DNA from: Anthopleura xanthogrammica | Lineage: Eukaryota > Cnidaria > Anthozoa > Actiniaria > Actiniidae | Length of the DNA stretch: 64,000 bases | Assembly (NCBI GenBank): GCA_964019055.1 | Contig: OZ025209.1 | Coordinates: forward strand, 806,001 to 870,000 | Direction of reading: 5' to 3' | Shown here: positions 33,344 to 45,800 of the stretch, piece by piece | Position numbering within the stretch: the stretch's first letter is position 1 | How the letters are laid out: each line of letters opens with the position of its first letter | Position numbers and translations under genes: made by a program | The notes under the pieces: generated by a model | The model's database searches: none | What the model was told of the DNA's origin: nothing | What the model saw: only the letters and a program-made list of their open reading frames with translations

Positions 33344-33618
33344 ACCTTTTTAGCTTGAGCGTAATGTTTTCCTATTTCAGACCACATGTCTTCCCCGCTG
33401 ACAGTCTCCTTTTCTTTTTTTCCCGCTGGATCGAGCCTCTGCCAGCCAGCAGGGAAACCACATGTCATTCCCCAGAGTATCATTTCTTTGTTTAACAGTT
33501 GTGCATGAGAAGACACATGAATATGGTGGATACAACTCAAACAAAGAATCTTATTCTCAAGAGAATGACACGTAGTGGTCTGAAATGGAAAAACTTTACG
33601 CCCAAGATAACCGAGGTG
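33344..33618. mobile_element. Family B element with ~100-bp internal insertion
   Basis: The left part has cctatttcagaccacatgtc; the right part has tctcaagagaatgacacg and gtggtctgaaatgg. It is longer than other copies because of an inserted segment around 33390-33465 flanked by accacatgtc direct repeats. Confidence 0.65.
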
Positions 33619-34661
33619 TATTTCAAAATTTTGACTGTTTATATCTGTACCCGGAACTGTAGAATATCATTCGACACGGACTCCTCGTCCTGTAACGACC
33701 GTTGGAATCAGGCTAATTTCAAACAATTAACCTCACTGTTTCAAGACTGTGATGACTACAGCTTATTTTAAAATTTTTTAACGACCTTTTTCAGTCAACT
33801 TAATCCCCTAGTTGTTGACCTCTGCGCCGGTTCGTTAAACCTCGGACTCCGACACGCGCATGATTAAGATTGAACTGCAGTGGCTCGATCAAAGAGACTC
33901 AAACTTGTGAAAAAAGTGAATGTAGTGGAGGAAAGAAAAAAGTTGGTAAAAATTTCCTCAATAATTCTTTTGTTATTCTTCTTTTCTTGGCGTTTTCTTT
34001 CTTTTCTAGATTTTCCTTACTCTTCTTTCTTCAGTTCTTCGTCTAGGTCTGGCTTTTCTTAGTCTAAAAATTCCCCCCTAAATTCCAGAAGTGTGGTATG
34101 CCCTATCTAGACTGACAGCCTGTCAAGAACACTATCAACCCTCTAAACCAATAGACGAATAAGTTATTATTAACGAAATCTAATTCCATTATGATCTTTC
34201 CCAAATAGACAAGAAATCGACCTTATTTCACTACAACTTAGCGAGAAATGTATTTTAAAATTAAAATCTTGAATAAATAAAACTGAACGATTCATCCAAG
34301 CTGATTTTGAACAATTTTTTTCCCGTTTTCTTATGCCATAAGGTCAAGAAGTAGATAACGAATTTGCCAGCCGACATCACCTTGTAAGGGGGGATAATCT
34401 TGTCATTAGTAGCGTCAGGACGCCGCGTTGGTTGTGGCATTTCAATATGATGAAGCTGAGACGAGAAGCTCGCTTTAATACTGAATATTGTTACTCAACC
34501 AGATAACCTTTTAAGTTATCATTTTTTGAGTGACATTTACTTTCTTTTTTGTATGATAAAACTGAATTGCTTTGTAGATATCTATAACCTAAGTAATAAA
34601 ATAATTGTTGTTGTTGTTGTACTGCACAAAAGTAAGATTATATTTTAGTATCACACTAATG

Positions 34662-34935
34662 AGGAAAAGTAAACAAATGAACGGGTAAACAAATAAAACA
34701 AATAAGTAAACAAGGAAAACACACAAATGAACGAAGAATAGAGAACAGATGAATAATTGGGAATAAATGACGTAGGGAAATGGATGACTGTGAATGAGGA
34801 TCATACTGAAGAAAATGGGTTAAACAAAATGAATGAACGAACGAACGATGAACGAACGTACGATGAAAGGAAGGAATGAAAGAGCAAATAAACATATATA
34901 ATAAACAAAGAAAGAACGCGGAAAGAACGATAGAT
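34662..34935. repeat. Simple-sequence tract (AAAC, GAAC, GAAT)
   Basis: Low-complexity tetranucleotide variants including aacgaacgaacg. Confidence 0.7.
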
Positions 34936-37339
34936 TGAAAGAAAGAATGAATAATTTTATGAAGGAGATCCGTGGTCGCGTATCGAAACGTCTGTAAAAC
35001 TAAACAGAGACGACAAATTTCAAGTCGAATAAATTCATGACATGAAAAAAAGACAGAAACGAATAAAAGAAAAGAAAAAGAAAAGAAAAGACAGCTCGTG
35101 TCAACAAGACCGTCTTGTAGACCGTGGTTCAGTCCAGTACTCTCTGTGGTATTGGATTATCTGGTCTGGAGGTAAACCTTTACAACATTTTCTCACCACA
35201 GAACGGATACATTCGTTTGTTTCTCTTACTCAGACAAAACGCAACAAGTCTTTTATTTTCCGATCAGCGTCTGTGTTTGGTTTGCAGTTTTCTCGAGCTT
35301 TTTAGTTCAGTTTGTGCACATCGATCCAATGTTATTAAGTCGTATTAAAAAAAGCTCATGAGTAATAAAAAAAAATGGAAGAAAGAAACTCTCAAAGCAT
35401 TCTGGTCGGTAGTAGTCTAGTCAAACGACGCCATCATACACGAATGGCGCGGTATAGTAGTTAATAAATTGCTCATACCATATATGATAGCATTTTTAAA
35501 ACAGTCGACTAAAGATTGGTGCCCTGTCAAGGAGTTTAGGTAGAAGTGATTACAAATAAAACAGGTTTTAGAGAAAAGGAATAACAGGGAATTTAACTCC
35601 TAACATGGGGACTAAAATTGGAAATCACGTAGAGCGTAAATAATAGCACGAATATCGTGCGCATTCACCCGAGCATTTCCGTTTCTATTTACGGACAAAA
35701 CCACGCAAAAAGAATCATGTTTACTGTAAAATGAAGTGCCAGCCATACTTGCTCCCACTCCAACATAACTAGCTCAAAGATTCCACTGTTGTACGATTCT
35801 AGCAATGCAAAGACCGGAACTAGGGTAGGAACTTCACAACAGGGCGATCGTAAAATGTCTTTTTGAAGATCTTGTACGTGCTGAGTAAAGTTTGAAGGAA
35901 CGGAACTTGACGACTTCGAAAAAAAACCAAATTAATTGTTTCGACACAAATAGTGATTGTTCGGCGTTGCTTCGTGCGAAGTTTCGTGTTTTTTAAAACT
36001 TACTTCCTGAGTTGCGATTTAATCCGTACTAAATGATTGACTTCTAATGTGAACACTAAGCAAATATACCCCAATATCCCCGCCTTTTTGGGATAAAACG
36101 GCTTTTTTTTAAAACAATGTTATTTGAATTACACATCACAAAGAAAATTCCATGTTGTGAAAATCTGGAAATTTCCATACTTTTACCCCACGGAACGGGA
36201 CACCTTTTCATTTCAGTGCAATCTGTTATTTCATACGAGTTTAAGAGCATCGTTATCCTCTTTTTTATTTGTTATTTTTTGAATTTGGGGTTGGATTTCA
36301 AGGCCCTGAGAGTTGGTACATTTGTGTACTACCGAATCAAATAATCTTAAGCCCTCGTAACTCTCGGTTAAACAAAACATTTTTGTCGGGAACAATTTCC
36401 CGTAGCGCCGGGAGATATAATATTATTGTGGTGGAATGGCATGCCTCTCAGTCAGACCCACACAAAACCTATTTTTCCTAATTAACAAACTTCAATGATA
36501 TTTTTTTTCTTGTGGTTGGTTTTCATCAAACAATTTAGTAAGGGAAAATCCTCTGTCATCTAAGTAGGTTATTGTGGTGGGTTAGCTCATTAAGTGGCAA
36601 AAACAATTAGCAGATGTGTGATATTGACCCTTTTTTCGATTCCGTTAGCATCTGGTTTAATTTGGCAGTTTTGTTACATCGAAACCACCCCAAAAATACG
36701 ACTTTAAAAGAAATTGAATGTAAAGACGTGTCCGATTTCCGATCTTAGAAGATAGAATATCAGCTCTTTAATATGGTCGTTTTAGGAAGAAAAATTTGAA
36801 CTACGTAAACATGAGAGAGACGCCTGTTTACGCACCCCGTCTAAGTGCCTGAGGTAACAAGAGCTTACTTATATCATAAGGAATGGCCTATAGGAATGTA
36901 ATGCAGATTGTTTAGATGTTCAAATCTATGCGTAATGGCATGGTTATCATAGCTGCTTTGAGGAGCGAGGGAATGAATCGTGAAATAACCCCCATAGTAA
37001 CAAAACAGTTTTTGATCATTTCGAACATAAACCAGAGTAAATAAGTTATCAAAGACTCGTTAATCATTTATCAAAATAACTTTACTCGCAACTCTGAGAC
37101 CAGCTGGGTTAAACATTTAATTTAAAACCCAAAAAATCTGGGGGTTGAAGATGAGTGTGACATTCAATTCCATCACAAAAGCCACCACACCCATGCATCC
37201 GGCCTCTAGGTGAAATTAAATACAGCTTTTTGACGATCGCTTGTCGTGCTTGGCGTGGCATTAAGATATCATTGTTTTAGATTACAAATCTGTTATCAGC
37301 TTTCGTTTACCACGCTGTAATATAATCCCAATCCAGTAG

Positions 37340-37347
37340 TATAAATA
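37340..37347 (+). promoter_or_regulatory. TATA box of ShK-domain gene
   Basis: TATAAATA about 97 bp before the ATG at 37444, leaving a leader of about 70 nt. Confidence 0.65.
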
Positions 37348-37443
37348 CTAACCTCGTATTAGCTGTTAGACATTGAGTTCGACACTGATCGACCTTCATC
37401 AAGACATAAGAGTTAAAGAAGAATTCTGCAGAAAAAGAAAGCA

Positions 37444-40400
37444 ATGAAAGTTTTAATCCTTGCACTATGCTTCTGCTTGGCAGTAGGTATGTAAATCTTC
37501 ATTATTTTAGATCGTTTTCTATGGTTATTTAGTGTTCATCTGTCATTTTAAAAGTCAAGATAAATCCCTTATAACTCTTCAAGTATATCGTACTCGTAAT
37601 TTTCTGTAGTACTATCGTTTTCCTCAAGAATTGGATCATTAACTTAATAGTTCTAGCGAACAGTTTTAACAACCCCACAGCTTCAAATATCCCCGGCGTG
37701 ACTTTTAGATGTCAACCTTTTGTACATTTTTAACTTTTAGATCAAAAATCCCAAGAATGTTTTTCTTCAATCGTGAAAAAATTTCCTCTATCTGTTATCG
37801 AAATTTCGCAACAGAAAAGTTATAACTTTAAGATCTCAAGTCTAATAGTATGAATTAGTTTATATTTATGTTTTTAAAAGTATTTAATTTATGTAATACG
37901 TTCTGGAATATCACAAATGCTTGTTAAGAAGCAGTTCTGTTGTCCCCTGCACATCGCAGTGGCGTTTCTATAGCAACGGAATGTATGGGCTAGGGTAGGG
38001 CCTACATAGGAGTTGAAATCTTGCCTTAGGGGATGTACAAGCCGGCTGTGATTTAAATCTAATGATAAGCATCTTATAATTCGAATGACATTTTTCTTTT
38101 GTCACTATTTTTAGCTGAGAGTTCCGATCTCATGGACGATCTTGAAAAACTCCTTTCATCGGACTCCAAATCCCCAGATAAATTGGACTCCAACCCATCA
38201 GAGATCGATTTTCTAGACAAACTGGACGAGCTCGATGGCTTGAGTGAGGATCCAAAGGAACCTCGATCAGCAAGTGCTTCAAGTGGAGGAAGTAAGTCTT
38301 ATGAGAAAAAAGTCACGTCAATCAAATTCCAACAGGTCATTAATTGGAATGGATCTTTTGATTCTTGACCGAAACGTCAATGAAAAAACCCTAAACGTCC
38401 TGGGCTGTGATGGTAGCGTAGTGACGAAAATGTTGTTTTTAAAAATCTTGCTTGTAAATTACATTCCTATCTATTAATTGCTTCATTAATTAATTTCTCA
38501 ATTAATTAATAGATTAATTAATAGATTAATAAAGCAATTAATTAATTAATTAATTAATTGAGGAACTATGAGCTATTACTCAATTGATTGATTGAGTAAT
38601 AATTTGATAAACTAATAACATTAGTTAAATTCAAGTCATAATTTGTTCATTAAATTATTTATTAATTTATAATTAAATTATTATTATTTATCAAATTATT
38701 TAACTAATTTATTCATTGATTTGATTAATCAATTAATAAACTGTTGTTTCTACAGAGTATGGATACTGTTTGGATGGATATACCCTGGCTGATGGCCCAA
38801 ATATGAAAGGATGCGCAAGTAAGCTAATTCCCTAACTTCTCCCCCCCTGGGGGAAAACACTTTAAAAGCCTTCTCACCAACCCACCTCCTACTCCCACTC
38901 CCCTGGGGGAAAACACTTACGAGATATTCATTTGAAAATAAAGGAGTGCCCAGATTTTAGCACCAAGTTCATTCTCTTTTTAGCATAGAATTATTTAGCT
39001 GTGCCACACCTTCCTTTAAATGTCTTAAAATTTCGTCTCTTTTGTTCAGGAAAACTGTGCTTCGATCAAAAGGCCGGAGAATGCATCAAAGACCTTGGAA
39101 AATTGAACAAAATGGAAAGGAAACGAATATGCTATAAAAACTATTATCACTACAGAGAACGCTGTAGTTTCTCATGTGGCTTCTGCAGTAAGTATTGATT
39201 TGACCAATGACCTTTATTTCTCTCTCGATCCATGAAGTAACTTCGCATTTCCTGATTTTTTTCAGAACCACCAAGTCCAGTTTTAGAGTGCAGAAGGAAA
39301 TTCGGAGCTGGTGCTAAGTATGGATGTTGTTGGGACGGTATGCCTGCTTTCACTTCCGACAAAAGTGATTGTATGGGTAAGCTAGAAAGAATTTGGACCA
39401 TTGAATTGTAGCCATAGCGTATACTCGTGCAAGAGCCAGAGATAGGACAAGGTGGCTTTTCAGCTGAGTGACATTAAATATTCTAACCAATCACAGCACT
39501 TTTTCCTACCTGAAAACTATTGACAATTCAATCCAATATATTTGAAAAGTCCAAAACTCTTAATTAGTGATATTTCATCTATGATTTATCTAAAACCAGA
39601 CGAAATGATTTTCAAAACAAAAAGCGAAGGCCGCAGGTTTTCATCAACAATGTTTCGCGCGATTAGTTGTTCGCTCCGCGGGGTTAGTCTAGTGTGAAAT
39701 GCAACCTAAATTTCAACCAACTTGTTTTACGCTTATTCGCCACATAACAATCATGCTGTTCGATACATGCTCTCTTTCTATCAAATAATTCATAATAAAA
39801 ATAATATACATGTTACCAATTCTCAATTATTTAAAGACTCTTTTATTGATTTTCAGCATGTAGGGATATCAACCCCCATACGTGCAGACAGTTCTACAAC
39901 AACATGTTTGGACAAAAATGTGGCACCAACTCGTTCCGTATTCGAAATTTCTTGTACCAGAGATGCCCTCGACTATGTGGAAGATGCCAATGTAAGTAAA
40001 GTACTTTGAGCGGTTTTATAAAATGAGTTGTCTTGATAATAGACTTTTCTCTTAGGACTGCGCGCATTCAAATTTTGTAGGCCACAAAATCCAAGAAAAA
40101 AAAAAAAATTTCCATAACATTTTTATCGAAAAAAAATCATATTTTTTCCATGATCGGGGGTCTTTACCAATAATCATTTGAAGTTAGAAAAGACAAAAAG
40201 GTATCTTTTTTCTCGTGAATAGAACTAGAATAGAATTAGAACCGAAATTCATTCAATTTCTCGCTTTCTGATTGGTTTAGAAGAGGAGCGTGAGAATGTA
40301 TCATTGATTGCTTTCTGATTGGTTCTTAGCGGAAACCAATTCAAAGTCACCGTGCGTGCGTTTACAAGTGATTGAAAAGTCTTCTGAAAAATATTTTTCT

Positions 40401-40470
40401 TTGACGATTTTATATCAGTGTTAAATAAAACGACGTATGAAGTAATTTATTGATTCGTTTTGTTTCAGGA
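37444..40470 (+). CDS. Secreted protein with two ShK-like domains and two small Cys motifs
   Basis: Exons 37444-37486, 38115-38291, 38756-38818, 39050-39187, 39266-39376, 39857-39991 and 40469-40470 (222 aa). The signal peptide is MKVLILALCFCLAVA. Exon 2 encodes an acidic Ser/Asp/Leu-rich linker (~16-73). Exons 3 and 5 each encode a short motif of the form YG-x-C-x-DG ending in a final Cys (YGYCLDG, YGCCWDG). Exons 4 and 6 each encode a six-cysteine ShK-like fold (ending CSFSCGFC and CPRLCGRC). All internal introns are phase 1, so modules can shuffle symmetrically. The TGA stop is split: T at 39991 and GA at 40469-40470. ShK domains occur in cnidarian secreted proteases and in channel-blocking peptides; the acidic linker and multi-module layout argue against a simple toxin, but the function is unknown. 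Confidence 0.82.
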
Positions 40471-40700
40471 AATAATGATCGACTATCTTCTGATTGAACC
40501 GGACAGGATGGAACAGAACTTTACAATAATATCATAACAAGCTTAAGCTCGTTATATAGTGCAAATTTAGATATCGGCCAAGCAAAATATTTACTTAAAC
40601 AAGAACCTTTGTTGAGAATATATGTTGAGCAAGATAAAAAGTATTTGCCATTTAGTAATACAGTGAATGTAATATCAAAATACAGAGCTATTTTGTTAGA

Positions 40701-40706
40701 AATAAA
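40701..40706 (+). terminator. Poly(A) signal of ShK-domain gene
   Basis: AATAAA 231 bp after the stop. Confidence 0.65.
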
Positions 40707-41090
40707 TATTAAATATATGAATCCAGGTGTAGCGAGTATTCTTTATACAACTAGCTGAATGTGGTGAATTCGCCGTATGTCGCCAGCCATGAGGTCTTAT
40801 AGATTTTGAACACAATATATCCCGTTGAAAACCTGAAGAATTGTATCATGAACTCTTTTACACACATACACAAGAAACTAAAGACGAAAAAGATGACAAA
40901 ACTTACCAAATTATTATGACGATATCCAGGAGTCATGATCACATACACAAACACTACTTCTCAAGCACGTTCTGCACTCTTACTCAGCACCCACAGCAAT
41001 ATGGGAAAACATTAGAATAACCAATAGAAATGCAAATCGAGGATGGCAAGGAATAGAAATTAAAAACTTGTTGAGGTTTAATGGCCTCAA

Positions 41091-41224
41091 TAGACCCCTT
41101 GCAGCACGTCGGAATGCAGCTCAATTTGGAGGACAAAACAATATATTCAAATTCTCAAGGGAGCGAAATTCTTTTGTTTTGCCTTCCAAATTGAGCTGCC
41201 TTGACGTCACGTGAAAGGGTTCTA
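41091..41224. mobile_element. Short inverted-repeat element, family A, copy 2
   Basis: tagaccccttgcagcac...gcagctcaatttgga at the left; tccaaattgagctgccttga...gaaagggttcta at the right. Arms match the copy at 1535-1670. Confidence 0.78.
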
Positions 41225-41564
41225 TACTAGTGTTTGTAGTTAATTGTTGTTTATAAGCCAACTCACAGTTTAAGAATCGTTATCAGTGCGCATGCGATTT
41301 TATCCCGAATTTCTCACCTTTTGTTTAAACCTTCTTTTGCTTTTAATTGGTATAGGTTTCGACCTTTTTGGACACCAAGATTTTTTTCTTCGACCTTTCT
41401 TTGTTGTTCCTTGTTCGTTGTTACTTCCTCTTCCTCTCTCTGTCCAGTCCCCTTTTTTTAGTTAGAATGCTTGCTGCTAATCTATCTAAACATCCCTAAA
41501 TCAAACTGATAAAAGAATCTAAAAGTAACTACGCTTCAAGATTTCTAAAAAAGCTTTTTTTTTT

Positions 41565-41627
41565 GCATACTTCTCTCCAAGTTGTTGATGGTATTCAATA
41601 CTATCAACAACTTGGAGAGAAGTATGC
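41565..41627. ncRNA. 63-nt near-perfect hairpin
   Basis: gcatacttctctccaagttg-ttgat is followed after a short loop by its exact reverse complement, giving a stem of ~25-31 bp. It could be a pre-miRNA-like or siRNA-generating fold-back, or the ends of a tiny inverted duplication. A 56-codon frame (ATG 41588, stop ~41757) runs out of it, with no recognised similarity. Confidence 0.4.
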
Positions 41628-42240
41628 GTGGTTTCTTCAAAGAAGATGTCGAAATGAAGAAGTTTCTGAATAAAGAACTAACTGTCCCTCTAGCATATGA
41701 GAAAGGGTCGGTGAACAATATTGGTACCATGATAAAACGAAAATAAAACAGCAATTGATAAATAATGAATGAATGACAACTTGTAGTTAATTCTTGTGTC
41801 GACTGGCTGGCGTGCTATTCAAGCGTTTGATTCAAAACATCGATGGAAAAAGATGTTTGGAAGGGAAAAAGTCGATTGAACGGGTTCTTCAGTCAAGAAG
41901 CAAACACATAATCAAGGAGTAGAAAAGTGTGGAACAGGAAATTTACCAAGAATCGAAACGTCGAGGATATATAGTTATAATTATTTAGTTTGATTTCAAA
42001 TCCAAATAAGAATCGATTTCTGTGTTATAAAACGAAAAACTTGTATCACATTTCATTCTCTTGGATAATAATCTATGATACTTTGCTGCCAGTCACGAAA
42101 TAAGTTAACTATCCTCGCATTTTTACTTCAAATTTTCTGATAATGACACGCCGTGCGTCTTGAAATGCCAGAGAGAGAAAGGAAGTGTTGTGGAATTTTT
42201 CTCACGATGTCGTCAGAGGAAAATTCAGCGACATAGAAAT

Positions 42241-42794
42241 ATGTTCTTTATCAACAAATCTTCGAGCTCGTCATCTGGTTTACGAAATCCCGCGATATGG
42301 ATATTATCAATATCTATTTTTGTATTAGCCGTGGTATATCTTTTCGTCAGTGGTTCATGGATCATTGGTAAAGACTGGAGTAAAGGTGGAATATATAGAA
42401 GAGAGATAGTTGGTGCTTATGATAGGATATATGATGGTTTGTTGTTACCAAGGAGATACCACGCCACTGGTTTTGTTGGTCTTCCATTTGACGAGATCAA
42501 TGAACCGTTTGAAGCATGGTTCGCAGGGGACCTCAACATGAGCAGGATCGATTATTATAATGGTAAGGGATTATTATAATTGTAAGGGATTGTTATAATG
42601 GTAAGGGATTATTATTAAGTACATATTTGAAGTAAGTCAACGTACCTTGGTTCTCAAGCTCAGTTTGTTCAATCATCCATCATCTATTCACCAATTCATT
42701 CATTCAACCATCTATGCATTCATCCATCCATCCATTTATTTATTCGTTCGTTCGTTCGTTCGTTCTTTCTTTCTTTTTTTTTTCTTTCATTCAT

Positions 42795-42841
<47 letters not shown>

Positions 42842-45800
42842 ATCTTTCTATCTTTCTATCTTTCATTCTATCATTCTTTCTTTCATTAATTCAATCTTTC
42901 TTTCTTTCTTTCATTCATTCATTTATTCATTCATTCATTCATTCATTCATTCATTCATTCATTCATTCATTCATTCATTCTTTCTTTCTTTCTTTCTTTC
43001 ATTCATTCATTCATTCTTTCTTTCATTCATTCATTCATTCATTCATTCTTTCTTTCTTTCATTCATTCATTCTTTCATTCATTCATTCATTCATTCATTC
43101 ATTCTTTCATTCATTCTTTCTTTCTTTCTTTCATTCATTCATTCATTCATTCATTCTTTCATTCATTCATTCATCCATTCATTCATTCATTCATTCATTC
43201 ATTCTTTCTTTCATTCATTCATTCATTCATTCATTCATTCATTCATTCATCCATCCATCCACCCATCCATTCATTCATTCATTCTTTCATTCATTCATTC
43301 ATTCATTCTTTCTTTCATTCATTCATTCATTCATTCATTCATTCATTCATTCATTCATTCATTCATTCATTCATTCATTCATTCATTCATTCATCCATCC
43401 ACCCACCCATCCATTCATTCATTCATTCTTTCATTCATTCATTCATTCATTCATTCATTCATTCATTCATTACTTTTCTAGGTATGGATAAAACTATTCA
43501 GCGAGGTGACGTGGGAAAGCAAGGTACACTCTTCAAGATCGTTCCAATGCATTCAGATATCAAACCATCAAATAACGATTACGTCAGCTGTTGGTACAAG
43601 CCGTTACCAAGATGGCTTCCACGCAGTGGGCAAAGTGTTGTCCCTACGAATCTGTCAGAGTTCAATGTGAGTCATGTGACAAACAAACAAACAAAGAGAC
43701 CTCAGAGATAAGAGGCGAATCAGTGCACTAGTGCTATGCCATCATTGATTTGTCATCTTAAGTTTTTGCTGTAACTATTTTTCTATATCAGATTTCAGGA
43801 GTTGAGAGACACCGCGGACAGCCATGCTACAAACTCGAACGGAAGTTCACCCAGTACAACAAAACGAATACATATATCTTATATATTACTGCGCATGCGC
43901 CCCATCGTCCTTTGCGCTTCGAGATGATAGGATATGACGACATGTTGACGTCACACTATGATCATTACATCATCGATTACATCACATTTGAACCTTGGAA
44001 GATCAATACTACAGTCTTCGAAGTTCCAGGAGGTTAGTATGCAAAATGGAGCAAATGTTTGTTTGTTGATGAGCCTAGCTTCAACCTTCTAATTTTATCA
44101 AAACCCAAAACTACCTCTGGTCTGAATTAAGTCAGGATACGGATAATTCAAAGACACCTCTTTAGTTTGGGCGTTGTTTTTTTTTTTTTTTTTTTGCCCA
44201 TTCCACGTGTCATTCCTTTGAGAATAGGATTCTTTGTTTCACTTGCATCCAAACAAAGAAATAATACTCAAGGGAATGACACGTGGTCTGAAATGGGCAA
44301 AATTTTATGCCCAAGCTAAAATGGTCTCATGAATTTAGCATGTATGGATTTCAAGGAAGGATGAACATCAGAAACTCAGAGAAGAATCAGTTGAATCAAT
44401 GAATACACAGCTAGAGGGAGTGATTTTTTTTTTCATTTTTCTATTTAGAATCGCTCTGCAGAAAAAGGGCAAGAATCAATTCTACTTACGTGATGAATCC
44501 CATGGCAGAGTTTATGCATTTTAATCATGCGAAAGACAAAGAAATAGACAAATCGTATAATAAGTACAAGAAAAAACACCAGAAAAAGTACAAAACAGTG
44601 AAGGAACACGAGACAAGAAAACACATCTATAAACACAACATGAGGTGGGACAAACCACACATTCGTTTTTCTTGTGTTCCTTTTCCTTTTTTCTTTCCAT
44701 CTTTTCGTTCTCCCGTCCCTTTCATTCCCTCTCATCCTCAATTACCTCTCCTCTCTCCTCTCCTCTCCTCTCCCCTATAAGGCTGTACTATCTAAATTTT
44801 TATTTCAGGTTCATTCACTCCAAGAATCGTCAAAACCTCAAATACAAGTTAAAATCAAATCACATGACTGACGTCAGTGATGACGAAATCCACGTTCAAA
44901 ACGGGCTCCTACACGACCATATGGGTCGCCATCTCACCAAACACTTGAATATTAACATCAGCAAAGCTTTGGCAAGAGTTCCTGAGAGTCTAGATTGGAG
45001 AGATTATGGTGAGTGTGTGCATGCTCCGAGTCGGTATGCAAATTTGTCTATTGTGCTGATGTAAAAATATGCAAAGTTGACTTACAAACTTACCTGACAA
45101 ATGGTCTTTGCAGCATGCTAAAAATTAAAATCATTTCTTGAAACTTAAGGCTATTTTTTAGTATTGCCATTATTAACATAGAATCTTTGTCTCACAAAAG
45201 CCAGTATAGTGTTGAAATGTTTTGTACTATTCGGAAAAAAAGGAACATTTCTTTTTGTACTAAAAACGGTTCCGAATTCTTGGAAAGCGCGCTTAAATTT
45301 ACACATGCGTTTTTCATTAGTGTCTTGTGAGTCAGGAAGAAAGCATTTGCTCATGCGTAAATCTTATTAAAGTTAAATAGCTGTATCAACATCTAAATAT
45401 TACTTTGTCTTGCAACAGGAGCAGTTTCCCGCGTCCACAGCCAAGGAATGTGCGGATCATGTTGGACGTTCTCAGCCCTTGGAGCGGTGGAGGGGTCGTT
45501 ATTCTTGCGAGTGAGTAAGCTATGCCATATGCTTTTGATTTCTCACTGATAATACCATCTTCTTCTCCTAGTTATGATTATTCTTATACAATTATTCTAC
45601 ACTATAATAAATTCTAGATTTATTCCCAAAGGAGTTCAAACATTTGATTAAGAAAAAGAACTCAAAGAGGATTCTGGTTCTTCTGGTATGAAGACTTAAT
45701 GAGGGGAACGGACAATTTCAATGACGGTTATTCGATGTTATTGATATTCAGACTGGCCAACTATTGGAGCTCTCCAAACAACAGCTTCTAGATTGCACGT

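Larger units (their letters stand above)
32680..37339. other. ~4.7-kb intergenic region rich in small repeats
   Basis: No supportable gene. It contains a degraded family C copy (about 33000-33083), a family B copy (33344-33618), a (TTG)n run (34607-34619), an AACG/GAAT-rich tract (34662-34935) and a GAAAA tract (35045-35090). Confidence 0.55.

Noticed and set aside
42647..43481. 255-aa frame of HSFIHSF repeats
   Set aside because: Product of an ATTC/TTTC microsatellite inside a protease intron.
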